From Diabrotica undecimpunctata (Eukaryota; Arthropoda; Insecta; Coleoptera; Chrysomelidae), in assembly GCF_040954645.1 (NCBI RefSeq), contig NC_092808.1, positions 15,677,883 to 15,741,882 of the forward strand: a stretch of 64,000 bases of DNA, in the 5' to 3' direction. A model generated the notes under the pieces. It was not told where the DNA came from and searched no databases. It was given only the letters and a program-made list of their open reading frames with translations. Below are positions 11,801-22,169 of the stretch, one piece after another (the first letter of the stretch is position 1; the number at the start of each line of letters is the position of its first letter). A program made the position numbers and the translations under genes.

Positions 11801-14559
11801 CGTGGACCAGCATTGAACTGATTTAAGTCCTACTTGGCAAATAGGAGACATTTAGTAAAAATACATAAAAACACTGAAATAGGCATCTCATCTGAAAGCA
11901 CTATCAATATTGGAGTACCACAAGGAAGTGTGATTGGTCCTTTACTGTTTGTGATCTATATCAATGATCTTCATGGTCTAGTAGCTAATACTACTTCCAG
12001 CATAACAAATTATGCAGATGATACAAACATTTTAGTCAGTGGTAAAGACACGTCTGTTCTAAGCGTTAATACTAGTTTAGAGTTCCAGAAAGCTAAAGAC
12101 TGGTTTTCTATGAATAGGTTGGTTTTAAATCAAAATAAAACAGATCTTCTTTTGTTTAAGACAAATTATGCACATTCAGATATGCCAAACAGTATTATTG
12201 TAAATAATGACACTTTAAATATTAGCAGCAGTACCAAATTTTTAGGATTATATATTGACAGTTTTTTATGTTGGGATAAACATGTTGACCAGTTATGTAT
12301 GTCTTTGAGTAAAGTGATTTACAGCTTTAGAGTTCTAAAAAAATACATGAATAGTAACTCATTAAAAACAGTGTATCATGCTAATTTTGAAGCAAAATTT
12401 AGATATCGTCTAATAAATTTTGGCCACAGTAGGGACATAAATAATGTATTTCTGGTTCAGAAAAAAATAATCAGAGTTATGTTTGACTTAAAAAGTAGGG
12501 AATCATGTAGAGGGCATTTTAGGAGTAATAATATTTTAACAGTTTACGCTGTATTTATTCAAGAATGCTTACTGTTTCTATATAAGAATAAAATACTCTT
12601 TAGGAACTTTGAGCCCAATAGTATAGTAAATACCAGGTTATATAATTATAAAATTCCAATACACAGGTTAAGTATAACAGAAAAAAACGCTCTTTATTGC
12701 TGCATCAAATTGTTTAATAAACTGCCTGAACCTATTAAAAGGGAGGAAAGATTAAGTTTGTATTGTATAAACATCAAATATTTAAATTACTGGTAGCTCT
12801 TGAGCCATATTCTGTGGAGGACTATTTGTATATGTAACGGTTGGGAATAAGTAAATAATATTTTCGTTTGTGACACTGTTTTTTTTTAAATAATTTTATG
12901 TTCACGGAATGTATATTATTTTCTAAAAATAAAGATATTGTTATGTTATGTTATGTTATTTTAGAGACATATAAAGCTCTTATAGTTAAAATATAATTAC
13001 CATTTGTATCTCGCATTTCTTCTTCACGTTTTCTCATAATTGCAAAATCTTGGACAATGGCATCAGATAGATCTTCCAATCTTTTTAATTCTTTCTCAAT
13101 TGGTTTAAGTTGGGCAGCTTCGCCATACTGTAATAATATTCGAAATGTTAATTATATTACTATACTTTAGTAAATATATAACTACCATAAAAAAATGTAA
13201 TTAGAGCAAGTCTTCCTTCTTTTGGATGATTAGTTACTCTCACGCAAGAAATTTATAATAAATATATATTAACATAGACCTAGCGTCTGTAGAGCTAAGT
13301 GACGACACCATCTTTGTTAGTTGTGTCTCTATCGTAAATCTAGTAAGTATAGCAGCATCTCTTTTTGGTCGAGAGAGAGTGAGTGAGGAGTGTTAATGTG
13401 CTAAAGAGAGCCATATCAAACAAATGCAAAAATGTTGTAATTACTGCTTGTTGCTGGCATGCTCAGCCTATGTTAATATATATGTCAAAGATATATACAA
13501 AAGAGTTATTTGCAAGTATTTTAATAAAATTCATAAATAAGGTCATTCAAAGTCAATTTACTCAAGTATAACAATTTTCAACAAGTCTGACATATATTGC
13601 AATCTAATTCAAACTCTGGGTTATTACTACCATCTTCATAACCATTCAGCATTAGACTGATTAAAATGGAAATTTTGTTTTACACTTTTATATTACAAGT
13701 AAAACAATTTATTCTCATTTTTGAAAATATTTGTTGATATTGTGATGGAGATTAAAATATGCTTGACTGTACTTCTCATATTTATATGTACATGTTTTAT
13801 ACTTTGTACTACTATTATAGTAGAAACTGACAGTTAAATTAAAAGTAGAAAAATTTGTGATGTCTGGGCCGGGCCTACATAGTCAGGCCCGGCTATAACA
13901 GGTCCTAAACCTCTAGTATATAATGAATATAATACAAAATCAAATTACTTACAGTGTCATAATTTTTTGTTTCTATACCATGCTTCGTAACCAACGAAAC
14001 TTCTTGAGTTACTCCAGCTATATCTAAAAAAAATTCATAAATTTAGTACAAAAAAAAAACATGTATTAAAGTACTTACGAGGTGCAACTTGTGATATGAA
14101 GCAGATTTCGTAGGTATCGAAACTCTCGGTGTTAAAAGAAAATTTTCCTTTGGAAATTGCTTCTCTTTTTGCCAATATATGACCCTTGGAATCTGTTACC
14201 TAAAAACAGTAGTAGTATTTATGACTTAACTTACTTAGTCGCTTACAGAAGAGTTAATCACAAACGGACATAAAGAACAGGGTTAGTGTAAATTAAGAGA
14301 TACCTATGTAAGAAGCACCTCATTGGCGAATTTTAAATATGTATTCAATGAAAAAATTTAAAGAACTGAACTGTATACTTACAACATAATTGACTGTTTG
14401 TCCAGGGGCTTCTGAGACATCAAATTCCCCGACTACAGGTATATTTTGTTGAAGTTCCTCCCGTAAACATTTTCGACTATTTGGTTTTAAATTCCACATA
14501 ATACAGTTTGTACAAACTATAAGACTAATAAAAACAAGGAAGCAATGACTGAAATCCAT
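8848..14559 (-). CDS. TMED10/bai: Transmembrane emp24 domain protein 10 (p24-delta cargo receptor)
   Basis: This is a p24-family type I membrane protein cycling between ER and Golgi in COPI and COPII vesicles. There are five minus-strand exons: 14559-14383, 14199-14079, 14023-13953, 13127-13001 and 8969-8848. All introns are GT-AG and all phases fit (0,1,0,1), giving 205 aa, the usual family length. Exon 1 holds the signal peptide (hydrophobic FLVFISLIV) and the start of the GOLD domain with its first Cys (RKCLREEL). Exon 2 holds the second GOLD Cys (TYEICFIS). Exon 4 is the coiled coil ([16 protein letters not shown]). Exon 5 has the transmembrane helix ([20 protein letters not shown]) and the cytosolic tail YFKAKKLIE, with aromatic and dibasic sorting signals. 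The fourth intron is 4 kb and is filled by three transposon remnants. A different minus-strand frame over exon 5 looks longer but is a shadow. Confidence 0.96.
9370..10290 (+). pseudogene. Tc1-like transposase remnant, with a small intron
   Basis: Recognisable blocks are [18 protein letters not shown], then [40 protein letters not shown] and [11 protein letters not shown], the order expected for Tc1 transposases. Between TYK and AKEK lies a 61-bp GT-AG intron (9626-9686, GTAAGT to TTTTAG) whose removal joins the two halves in frame. Stops in KTLQ* and IK*SDES show that the gene is dead. It lies in the last intron of TMED10, in antisense orientation to that gene. Confidence 0.8.
10610..11180 (-). 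pseudogene. Mariner transposase remnant
   Basis: Minus-strand translation with frameshifts gives [30 protein letters not shown] and an SNEEVI block, the mariner catalytic HHDNAxAH and SPDLAPxDFFLF motifs. Stops and shifts are frequent. The element lies inside the last TMED10 intron. Confidence 0.75.
11690..12960 (+). pseudogene. LINE reverse transcriptase, 5'-truncated, with TTATG 3' repeats (CR1/Jockey-like)
   Basis: The frame opens with [15 protein letters not shown], has one stop at about 11821, then runs open to 12796 through [32 protein letters not shown] and [15 protein letters not shown], which are RT motifs A to E. An AATAAA precedes three TTATG units at about 12940-12958, a short tandem tail like those of CR1-type elements. 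Only one stop separates motif A from the rest, so this copy is fairly recent. It lies antisense within the fourth TMED10 intron. Confidence 0.85.
13868..13893. other. GC-rich perfect hairpin in TMED10 intron 3
   Basis: The 9-bp stem GCCGGGCCT / AGGCCCGGC with an 8-nt loop stands out in AT-rich intron sequence. It lies 60 nt after the exon 3 donor in the direction of TMED10 transcription. Confidence 0.7.
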
Positions 14560-15271
14560 CTTATCAAATTATTCAAATAAATTTCACGGTATACTAACAA
14601 TTCTAAATTATTGCAACCAGTCTGTTTAGACGTTAGGATGAGGTGGCCATCCCGACTTTTACTTTGCCAACTTGTCAATGTCAACAAAATGTCATTAACG
14701 ACATGTGTCATTGCGTGATTTCAAAATTTATAATTTTGAAAAAAATGATTATATGAATAGGGAAATCAATACTTGACCTTATTCTGAGCTGAAAGCGATA
14801 TAAATGAAAGAAGAATCCACATTTCATACATGGAAGGTTGGAAGGTAATATTTTATAAATGACGCAGTATTATTAAATTTTAGTAGTAAAATAAAAAAGC
14901 TGTAAAAGCGTAATTTGTCTATTGCATGAAAATTGTTAACAATATCAAATGTAATAAATAACTATATATATTCTAATAAATATTTGGAAATTTATTTGGC
15001 TTCGTATATACTAACAGGTCTATTGCTCTGTAGGTCACGAACAGCATAATTTAGTTTTTAGTGTTACGGTGTAATTCTTATTTAGATACTTAAGAAATAA
15101 AAACAATTTAATACTGTAATAATATATATTTTATAGTTCCAAACAATGACGTATATGGTTCCAAACAACCATAAATATTACTCTGTGATCAAGAACAATA
15201 AAGCATCAATTGTCATCTTTCATTAAGCACCACCTGTATGTCAATGTCAAAGTTTAAGTTTAAGTGCGCCA
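14560..15271. other. Region upstream of TMED10
   Basis: The TMED10 5' UTR and promoter must lie here. No TATA box or other element can be assigned with confidence. Confidence 0.4.
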
Positions 15272-15280
15272 AAAACAAAG

Positions 15281-16317
15281 ACTAATGTCTAGAGCCTGAC
15301 CCACTACTCTGAGCCGCTTAATGTGGGTTGCCTATGATGAATTTGAATCGGGAAAATTACTGACTTACGCATGCATGACGTCCGACATCGGATAATCATT
15401 TTTTACTCAAATAGATGTTATAATAATTATTTCTCTTCTAAAAACGGATTGTTATTAGAACAGGCAATTTTAGTTCTATCATATAATGATTTAATGACTC
15501 CCTTTTTAACATTTATGTTGGGATTTGATTTATAATTTAGATATATTATGTCCATATACGCAACAAAAAATATTAAAAACCAGAGCTTTTCGAGGAACTA
15601 ACCATCATTTAATAAATAATTTTTATATAACTGTGCTGAATAATGTATTTCGAAACGGAGAAATTATTCATTTATTGATATTACAAAGAAAAGGTCTCTA
15701 AAACGTTTTTAAGCAAGCCAAAAAAATCACATTACAAGGCATGAATGAATCAAATATGTAGCACGTTTTTTGTAGATGTATTATTCAAAAACAAACTGAA
15801 GTTATTACTATAAACAGGGATCTGTATAGCTGTGGCTATGCTTGACTTAAATAAAACAACGATTAGATATAAAAAAAATCACAAATTTCATTAAAATTAT
15901 CTTTATTTTTTAAATGTTAATATAACTTGGTACATTGATTTGTATAATATGTAATATTTTCTAAGTAAGTTTTTATATAAATAAATAGTCTATATATAAA
16001 TGTACCATTAGATGAAACTTTGAAAACAATTTAGGACCAAATTACAAAATGATAGATTAACAACTATGTGTCAGCTATAACGGAACTGTTGACATTATCT
16101 ACTGACAACACTTATTTTCATCTAAACAATGATTTCTATAAACAAAATTTTTAGGCTGTGCTTTAAATCCATTATTAGCTAATATATCGACGGAAGATTT
16201 CAAAACAAATATTCCTAATCAAAATTTAAAGCCCACAATAATTTCCCCGATTCAAATTCATAATAGGCAACCTACATTACGCGGCTCAGAGTAGTGGGTC
16301 AGGCTCTAGACATTAGT
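15281..16317. mobile_element. Non-autonomous TIR element, MULE-like (9-bp target duplication)
   Basis: Terminal inverted repeats of about 80 bp (15281-15360 and 16238-16317) start ACTAATGTCTAGAGCCTGAC and match with a few differences. Both ends are flanked by AAAACAAAG (15272-15280 and 16318-16326), a 9-bp target duplication. The 1037-bp body is AT-rich and has no open frame, so the element depended on a transposase in trans. Long TIRs plus 9-bp duplications suggest Mutator-like elements; this assignment is inference. Confidence 0.85.
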
Positions 16318-16330
16318 AAAACAAAGTAGG

Positions 16331-16350
16331 TAACCTAACCTAACCTAACC
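16331..16350. repeat. Interstitial insect telomere-type repeat
   Basis: Four units of TAACC (complement of the TTAGG insect telomere repeat) lie 5 bp beyond the target duplication of the MULE-like element. Confidence 0.8.
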
Positions 16351-16539
16351 AAAAAGTTGCTAAAAAGTCAAGAAAAGTAGTTAGAATCGTTGATTAAGTT
16401 CAATTATTATTGTTAATGTTCGCATATATTAATTAGAAATGTCAAAGTAATACTACTATATATAACTAATTTATGCATACCCAATAATATTATATACAAT
16501 TTTTAAGTTAATAACAATAAATTAACTGGATTTTCAAAA

Positions 16540-17334
16540 ATGGACAAGAAGTCAAAATCTTCTAGTTCTTTTAGTCCCAAAAAAAGAGAATCTATCAGCA
16601 AAATAAAAACCTTAAAAGTGGTGCCTGAAAAATTTTTTTCTAAGAGCCATTTACCAAAGAAGGCGCAACTAAAAGATACAAAAATAAAGAAGTTAACAGA
16701 TTCTATAAACATTGTAAATGAAGAAAAACCAGAAAATGTTTGTCAAAGGATGACTCGGTCTAATTCTAAAAACTTATCTTCAAAAAGGCTGAGAACACTA
16801 CAAACAGTTGTTTACAAAAATAAATATTTTCCAGAAGAATATTTGCCAAAGAAAACGAAATTAGTGGAATCAATTTTGGAAGAAAAGAAGAAAAGCTTAA
16901 ATTTATCAACTGTTTTAGACACTGAGGATGAAGAGGAAATAGCAGAGAATGTTCGTAGAGATTTACTTGACGATGAGAGAAAAAGAATATTTAGTAGTGT
17001 TCCTCCAAGTAGAAGCAGACGAAAAAAACCAATAAAGGCAGATGGTAACTTCAAGATGCCATTTGACGTTTTACAAGAATCTAAATTGAAACGAGTACTT
17101 TCTCAACTTAGCCGCAAGGAGAAACCCGTTAAACTACATAAAAGTGTTTTAAAGTGTATTCCGAATATGGCTTCAACTCCCGGAAATATTCAAAAACGTT
17201 CATGGAAATCACCTAGTTACTTATTGAGTACAATTGTTGAATGTCTCTTAAAGAGAAAATGGAATATTTTGACATATCTCATTTTAGATCTTATTAATTT
17301 GTCTCAAGAGGCTTTGAAACCTATAATTAGACAA
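16540..17334 (+). CDS. First coding exon of an unrecognised basic protein
   Basis: ATG at 16540 opens 265 codons to a strong donor, CAA|GTAAGT, at 17335. The first 190 residues are Lys/Arg/Ser-rich and low in complexity (MDKKSKSSSSFSPKKRES, then RSRRKKPIK), suggesting a nuclear protein. The last 80 residues look folded: KRSWKSPSYLLSTIVECLLK followed by KWNILTYLILDL and ALKPIIRQ. I do not recognise the family. The exon ends in phase 0, which does not fit the next plausible coding block at 17672, so an exon is missing from my model, the two belong to different genes, or the locus is damaged. Confidence 0.65.
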
Positions 17335-17671
17335 GTAAGTGTACATTTTAAGATACAACTCCCATTACATATGATCTAATATTGTTTTAAAACTGTTTCG
17401 CTATGAATGTGTTTTTAAGTTCAATGATATACACAACAGAATTATACTCTATTGGTAGGAATACTAATATTTTTCTTGGTTTGCATATGCACTAGTGAAT
17501 TTCTTGAAAACACATTTGCCAATCTGCCTCTCTTCACAGTGTATGTGGAGCTTATATTTTTATACATAAAAGCTTATATTTCAAGTTTAATATTAAGTCA
17601 TTTTTTACTATAAATGACATTTTTTTCCTTTCATATAGACATTAACAATTTCTTTTGTCTTTTTGTCAGAC

Positions 17672-18509
17672 ACCATTCTGATACTCAACTAGATCGGGCT
17701 CAAAAAGGTCTGATCATTAACAAACTGGAACAAGCAGTTGATGAGGCTCCTATCGGAGGTCAGAATGAACTTCTGCAGTTCCATAAATCATTATTTAGCG
17801 AAGGGGCTCTAAGGATGAACTGTGCTAACGAGTATTCAAAAAAATGGACTAATGAAGTGGTGAGGACTACAGAGGGCCTGTGGGAGGAAGAAAACTTAAA
17901 TATAGTTGATCCAAATAATATGCCTAAGCGCCCCATGGTCCTCAAGAAAGTGGGTGATGAAGAAACCATCAGGACCCGTCTAAAAAGACAAAATCAAGAC
18001 CTTAGACAAAAGACTGGTTGTTGAAAAATCGGAAGATCAGGGAGGACAAGCAAACTCTAGTCTATATGATTGACGAGGTTTCATATAAAGCATTGAGGAC
18101 TGCTCATTTGAAGGCATATTATAAATTTGGAAAGGTATCCTTTAAGACAATCAGATAGTTCTCGGATCAGCCTTCCATATCAAGTACTGGAGTGTTTTGA
18201 AGTATAATAACCATGACCAAATCGCCCATTTGAAATGTCCTTCTATATGCGTATATATTATTTGCAAAACACAATCAAACAGGCAGGCTACTTAATAAGC
18301 TTTCTTTATTATATCTATTTTTAAACCATTTTTTCTTTAACTTATTTTGACCCTTTTATTGATCACTTTACAGTCTGATTTTTTTTTATTTTTAGCTGTA
18401 TGAAGTATGTGATAGGTATCATCCTGTAATACAAGAACATGGTTTAAAAGGAAAATACAAGGACATCAAAAGATTTAAACCAATTGGAAATGATACCCAT
18501 ATAGTGTAA
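17672..18509 (+). pseudogene. Coding block with a one-base frame break; unrecognised
   Basis: After the acceptor TTTTTGTCAG, an open stretch reads HHSDTQLDRAQKGLIINKLE, FHKSLFSEGALRMN, ANEYSKKWTNEVVRTTEGLW and RLKRQNQDLRQK, ending in TGA at 18022-18024. In the adjacent frame, coding continues at once with DWLLKNRKIREDKQTLVYM and AHLKAYYKFGK to a donor at about 18138. An acceptor at about 18396 then leads in phase 0 to LYEVCDRYHPVIQEHG and ends GNDTHIV with TAA at 18509. The switch falls in the A-run at 18008-18011, where the run is one base short for a continuous frame. It may be an assembly indel or a genuine lesion. It could be the 3' part of the gene starting at 16540, but phases disagree. 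Confidence 0.55.
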
Positions 18510-19079
18510 AGGATAATGCTATTTTAAACATAAATCATATTGTTATTAATGTTAATAATAAATTATTATTAATTTTTTACCTTATTTATAATTCTTGGTA
18601 TCTAGGCACCATATGTATAGCAAAGTAAAATAATACAATGGCTAAACTAGCGAAAAAGCACATTGTACTTTTTACTACTGATTTCGTAACAAATAATATA
18701 AGCAGTAGCACATTGATTTAAGAAAAAATTAAAAGTGTGAATTGCACAAAAATATGCTATGAAGATCTACAAATATGGATGCTTTTAGAACCTTCTTACA
18801 CTGCCCACTTTCTGTATATGTGTAACATAGCAACAAAGAAAATCAAGATATTGAATCACCCAAATATATTCATATATTCAGAAAGCATATTTTTATGTAC
18901 AGTATGGCAAGTGAGAAATGTTTGTTGTGTATTGATCAAATTTTATATTACATATTACATAATTCATTTCTTCCCTGACCATTAGCACAAGAGATCTAGT
19001 TCTTAACATTGAATTCACTACAGTGTCTGTTGCTGCTTCTTCAATGTTGTTTTTAATTTTCTCCCATTTATATCTTCGA
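18510..19079. other. Intergenic, nothing recognised
   Basis: An 82-codon frame near 18737 is AT-driven and shows no recognisable domain. Confidence 0.5.
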
Positions 19080-19530
19080 TGTCATCTATTTGTTTCAGTT
19101 GTATCTTCTGTGCAAGCCTCCTTTAGTACATTTCTCTTGTAGAGTTGTTCCACCGTGATTCTACATTGAATTTTTCCTCGGTGATTTCCTGTAGAAAATG
19201 TTTTGGTGTTATTTTCATTCTTATTTTTGTTAGCACTAGTTTGTGTTCACACCCGGCGTCTGCTGAGTTTAAGTTTGGATATCTAGAATCTGCTTTGAGT
19301 GGATTTTTCTATCAGTGACTATAAAGTCAATCATAGATTTGTGCCCTCTGGAGTTTTCAAATGTATATTTATACTGGAGCTTAAGGTCGAAAAATGTATT
19401 ATTGATTCTCAGTTCTAAAGCACAGAGATTAGCAATGAGTTCTCCATTTGCGTTGACATGGTTTTCATGAAATATTTGTTTTACTCCTGGAACTATTTCA
19501 TTTCCCATTCGTGCATTAAAGTCACCCCTC
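19080..19530 (-). pseudogene. RTE-type LINE endonuclease fragment
   Basis: The minus strand reads NARMGNEIVPGVKQIFHEN, then GELIANLCALELRINNTFF, then KSMIDFIVTDRK and a degraded DAGCEHKLVLTKIR. These correspond to the GDFNA, N-T-F-F, S-x-I-D-Y-I and SDHxLV blocks of the apurinic-type endonuclease of RTE elements. Only this domain is present. Confidence 0.75.
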
Positions 19531-19637
19531 TGAAATTACAAAATGGAATTCAAATGGCTGTAACTTTTTTTATGTGCACATTTGTACTAAGATTCCATCG
19601 AACTATTTTTGCTCCCAAAATACTTGTTTTATTATAA

Positions 19638-19638
19638 A

Positions 19639-19710
<72 letters not shown>

Positions 19711-19725
19711 TATATATATATATAA
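19638..19725. repeat. (TA)n microsatellite
   Basis: Nearly pure TA tract of about 85 bp. Confidence 0.97.
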
Positions 19726-19744
19726 ATTAGAAAAATATATAAAT

Positions 19745-20560
19745 TTCCATCTTGAAGGAAAAATGCTTCTAATAGTTAAGCTTGTTGAAGAAATTGGTTA
19801 CACTGGAAGCAGAGAAACTTTTCAAAAATAGATAATACAGGATTTCTATGGAGAAAAAATCAAAAATAATAGAAAACTGAATGATTGGTTTCACATATGA
19901 GACGTACTGGCATTCAGATTGGCTGAAAAAAAAAACAATTGCAGTGATAAAAGCTGTAGCAGTATGAGGAAGTCAGTTTCCAAAAAAGAACAAAGGTTTA
20001 TTATTGTTTCTGTTAGTTATAAGAATGAATTTGCATTTGAGGTGAACATGCCAATGGTGATTTTAACAATGATATGAACTTTGAGAACTACAGAAGTGTC
20101 TTACGAATAAACTTCTAATAAATTTACTTCCAAACAAAGTTACAGTATTAGACATTGCACCATACTACAATAAACAAGAGGATAAACATCCAACTTTACG
20201 TCTAAAAAAGCAGATATGCAACTATGGCTTAGAGAAAGAAATATAGCATACAATGATGACATGTATCATACAGTCTTATGAGTTGATTAAAGTACATAAA
20301 CCTTGCTTTGTTAAGTTTTCAATTTACCATATTAGATGAAGTTTTGGATATGATGTATTACAACTGCCACTCTACCATGTGAATCTAAATGACGATGACA
20401 AGATGACTTCAGTTATGAAATTATCTGATGAGTTTTTAAATACATTCCCTGTTAAAGAATAGAAAAAAATTGATAAAATTGTTTCAATTGAGGATACATT
20501 TGTGTCTAAAGAACCTTTTTCAGTTTTTGGTCAAATTATAATTTAACTTAAGGGACAATG
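19745..20560 (+). pseudogene. DDE transposase remnant (IS630/Tc1-related)
   Basis: Fragments in several frames read KLVEEIGYTGSRETF, LNDWFHI, LDIAPYYNKQEDKHPTLR, ADMQLWLRERNIAYNDDMY and FGYDVLQLPLYHVNLN. They match an insect transposase family in which a D-N-A-x-Y-H block is followed by an R-K-x-x-x-Q-x-W-L helix and an LPPYHCxLNPIE block. The catalytic residues are mutated and stops are frequent. Confidence 0.65.
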
Positions 20561-20828
20561 CATCAAACAGTGATTCTGATGAAGATATATTTATAACTCA
20601 GACGAATTATGTAGCAAACAAGATCAACAATTTTTCAGTTTGAAGTAAGTTCCTTTACCACCTTCTTTAACAATTTAGTTGAGTTTCTTGATCATCATCA
20701 GTTTTGTTTATATCTAAACCAAAAATAAAACCTGTTTCAGTACCATAGAGCATCCTGACCTCATAATGGCTAATAGTCGAATTGTTGGGTATTATAGGAT
20801 TAAAAAAACCATTTCTTACAAACACAAT

Positions 20829-20834
20829 TTTATT
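20829..20834 (-). promoter_or_regulatory. Candidate poly(A) signal of PIG-U
   Basis: AATAAA on the minus strand begins 6 nt after the PIG-U stop codon, which would give a very short 3' UTR. Confidence 0.5.
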
Positions 20835-20840
20835 GCGAAA

Positions 20841-22169
20841 CTATTCTAAACAAAGAGTCCCTTCTTCTCCATCAACTTTTCTTTCTTTTCCAAATTTTAA
20901 CATGTATTGTCTTTGCACTTGGGCAAACAAAATGTCTGTTAACAAGAATATCTGAGCCACTGCAAAAGCTAATGTGACACCAAAATAGAAATTAGCATTT
21001 GCCGAATTACAGTAAATCCACAAATAATACACTATAGGTCCTAAACATGACGAAATGATCAGCATTGTTCCAACTAAAAATCCTTGTTGGCTAAACTGAA
21101 AGAGATGTGGAAAAGCTGGCATTATGCTTAACACAAATCCTACATCCCCAACACTGGGATAAGATTTAAAAATGGTAATTATAAAATTGATTGCAATGGC
21201 TAGTAGGAATGGTTGTTTTCTAAATTTAAGAGAAACTGGTACCAAATATAAAATTGTTGTGTTGATCTGGAAAGCGTATATAAACAGTTCTCTAAAGTGT
21301 TCAAACATTTCGGTAAAGAAGTACCAGAATAGTCCAATATTTGGTTGTAAATCTGGAACGTTCAATATACAACCATAAACATTTCTTATATAACTAAAGT
21401 TGTTACCATTGTCACTGCACACTAACACAATCCATAATGAGGCCACAATAAAACTAATTACACAGGTTACAGTTTTCAGTGTACTTCTAAAGATCTGTTT
21501 GTAGTAAAAACTAGCTGGTAACAATAAAACTAATGGATAAAATGACACTGATGCTGACATAGCCAGAAACACCCCACATACTACTGGTAATCCATAAACC
21601 ATTGAAAATAGTACAACTGAGAGGTAAAAGTTATAAAAAACTGTAGTTGAGAAACCAACAGAGTTCAATAAAGTATACGGATTAAACAAGTAGGCCAAAA
21701 GAACATAATAAGGAGTTCTAAATATTTTTTCAGGTTTTAATAAATTATCTTCAGCATCTTTGGAAAAAGTCTTTTTATTCCTTTCTTCTTCTTCATATAT
21801 TACTGCAGCAAATCTTTTTATGGTGTAATACAAAACAACAGACGTTGCTATTTCCAAAGTTATAAAAATTAGATGTACTTTCCCTTGAAACAGTTGTAAA
21901 CTAGTCTTGTACAAATATAATGACAACGGTGTCTCGTGCAAAACATCTCCATTATATGGATTAATATTAAGGGATAATAAATACAATCCTTCTGATACCC
22001 TCTTCCATGAATTTAAGGGCGTTGATACTTCTACATGGTTTGCTATTACTGACTGATACTTGGAAAGCATCAAATAGTATCTTAAAAGTATAGCTGCTAA
22101 ACATGTTGATATTATTCTTATTGTAGAAACTGAATCAGTATGTGTACTCGTAGATTTTTTTAGAGACAT
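20841..22169 (-). CDS. PIGU: GPI-anchor transamidase subunit PIG-U
   Basis: This is a subunit of the ER-membrane GPI transamidase complex, which attaches glycosylphosphatidylinositol anchors to proteins carrying a C-terminal GPI signal. The single 442-codon frame is full length for the family (about 435 aa). Diagnostic stretches include the luminal TPLNSWKRVSEGLYLL and NPYNGDVLHETPL near residues 50-80, the AYLFNPYTLL block, the highly conserved DLQPNIGLFWYFFTEMFEHF near residue 275, IFKSYPSVGDVGF near 335, and LWIYCNSANANFYFG near 385. Many hydrophobic segments are visible, as expected for a polytopic protein. No introns interrupt it, while the neighbouring host genes are split. No poly(A) tract follows it, so a retrocopy origin is possible but not shown. 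Confidence 0.97.
   Translation of the reverse strand: MSLKKSTSTHTDSVSTIRIISTCLAAILLRYYLMLSKYQSVIANHVEVSTPLNSWKRVSEGLYLLSLNINPYNGDVLHETPLSLYLYKTSLQLFQGKVHLIFITLEIATSVVLYYTIKRFAAVIYEEEERNKKTFSKDAEDNLLKPEKIFRTPYYVLLAYLFNPYTLLNSVGFSTTVFYNFYLSVVLFSMVYGLPVVCGVFLAMSASVSFYPLVLLLPASFYYKQIFRSTLKTVTCVISFIVASLWIVLVCSDNGNNFSYIRNVYGCILNVPDLQPNIGLFWYFFTEMFEHFRELFIYAFQINTTILYLVPVSLKFRKQPFLLAIAINFIITIFKSYPSVGDVGFVLSIMPAFPHLFQFSQQGFLVGTMLIISSCLGPIVYYLWIYCNSANANFYFGVTLAFAVAQIFLLTDILFAQVQRQYMLKFGKERKVDGEEGTLCLE

Noticed and set aside
16540..17334. Resemblance of the last 80 residues to a Pol I TAF subunit
   Set aside because: Only a loose impression of a helical pattern. I cannot show motif agreement, so no name was given.
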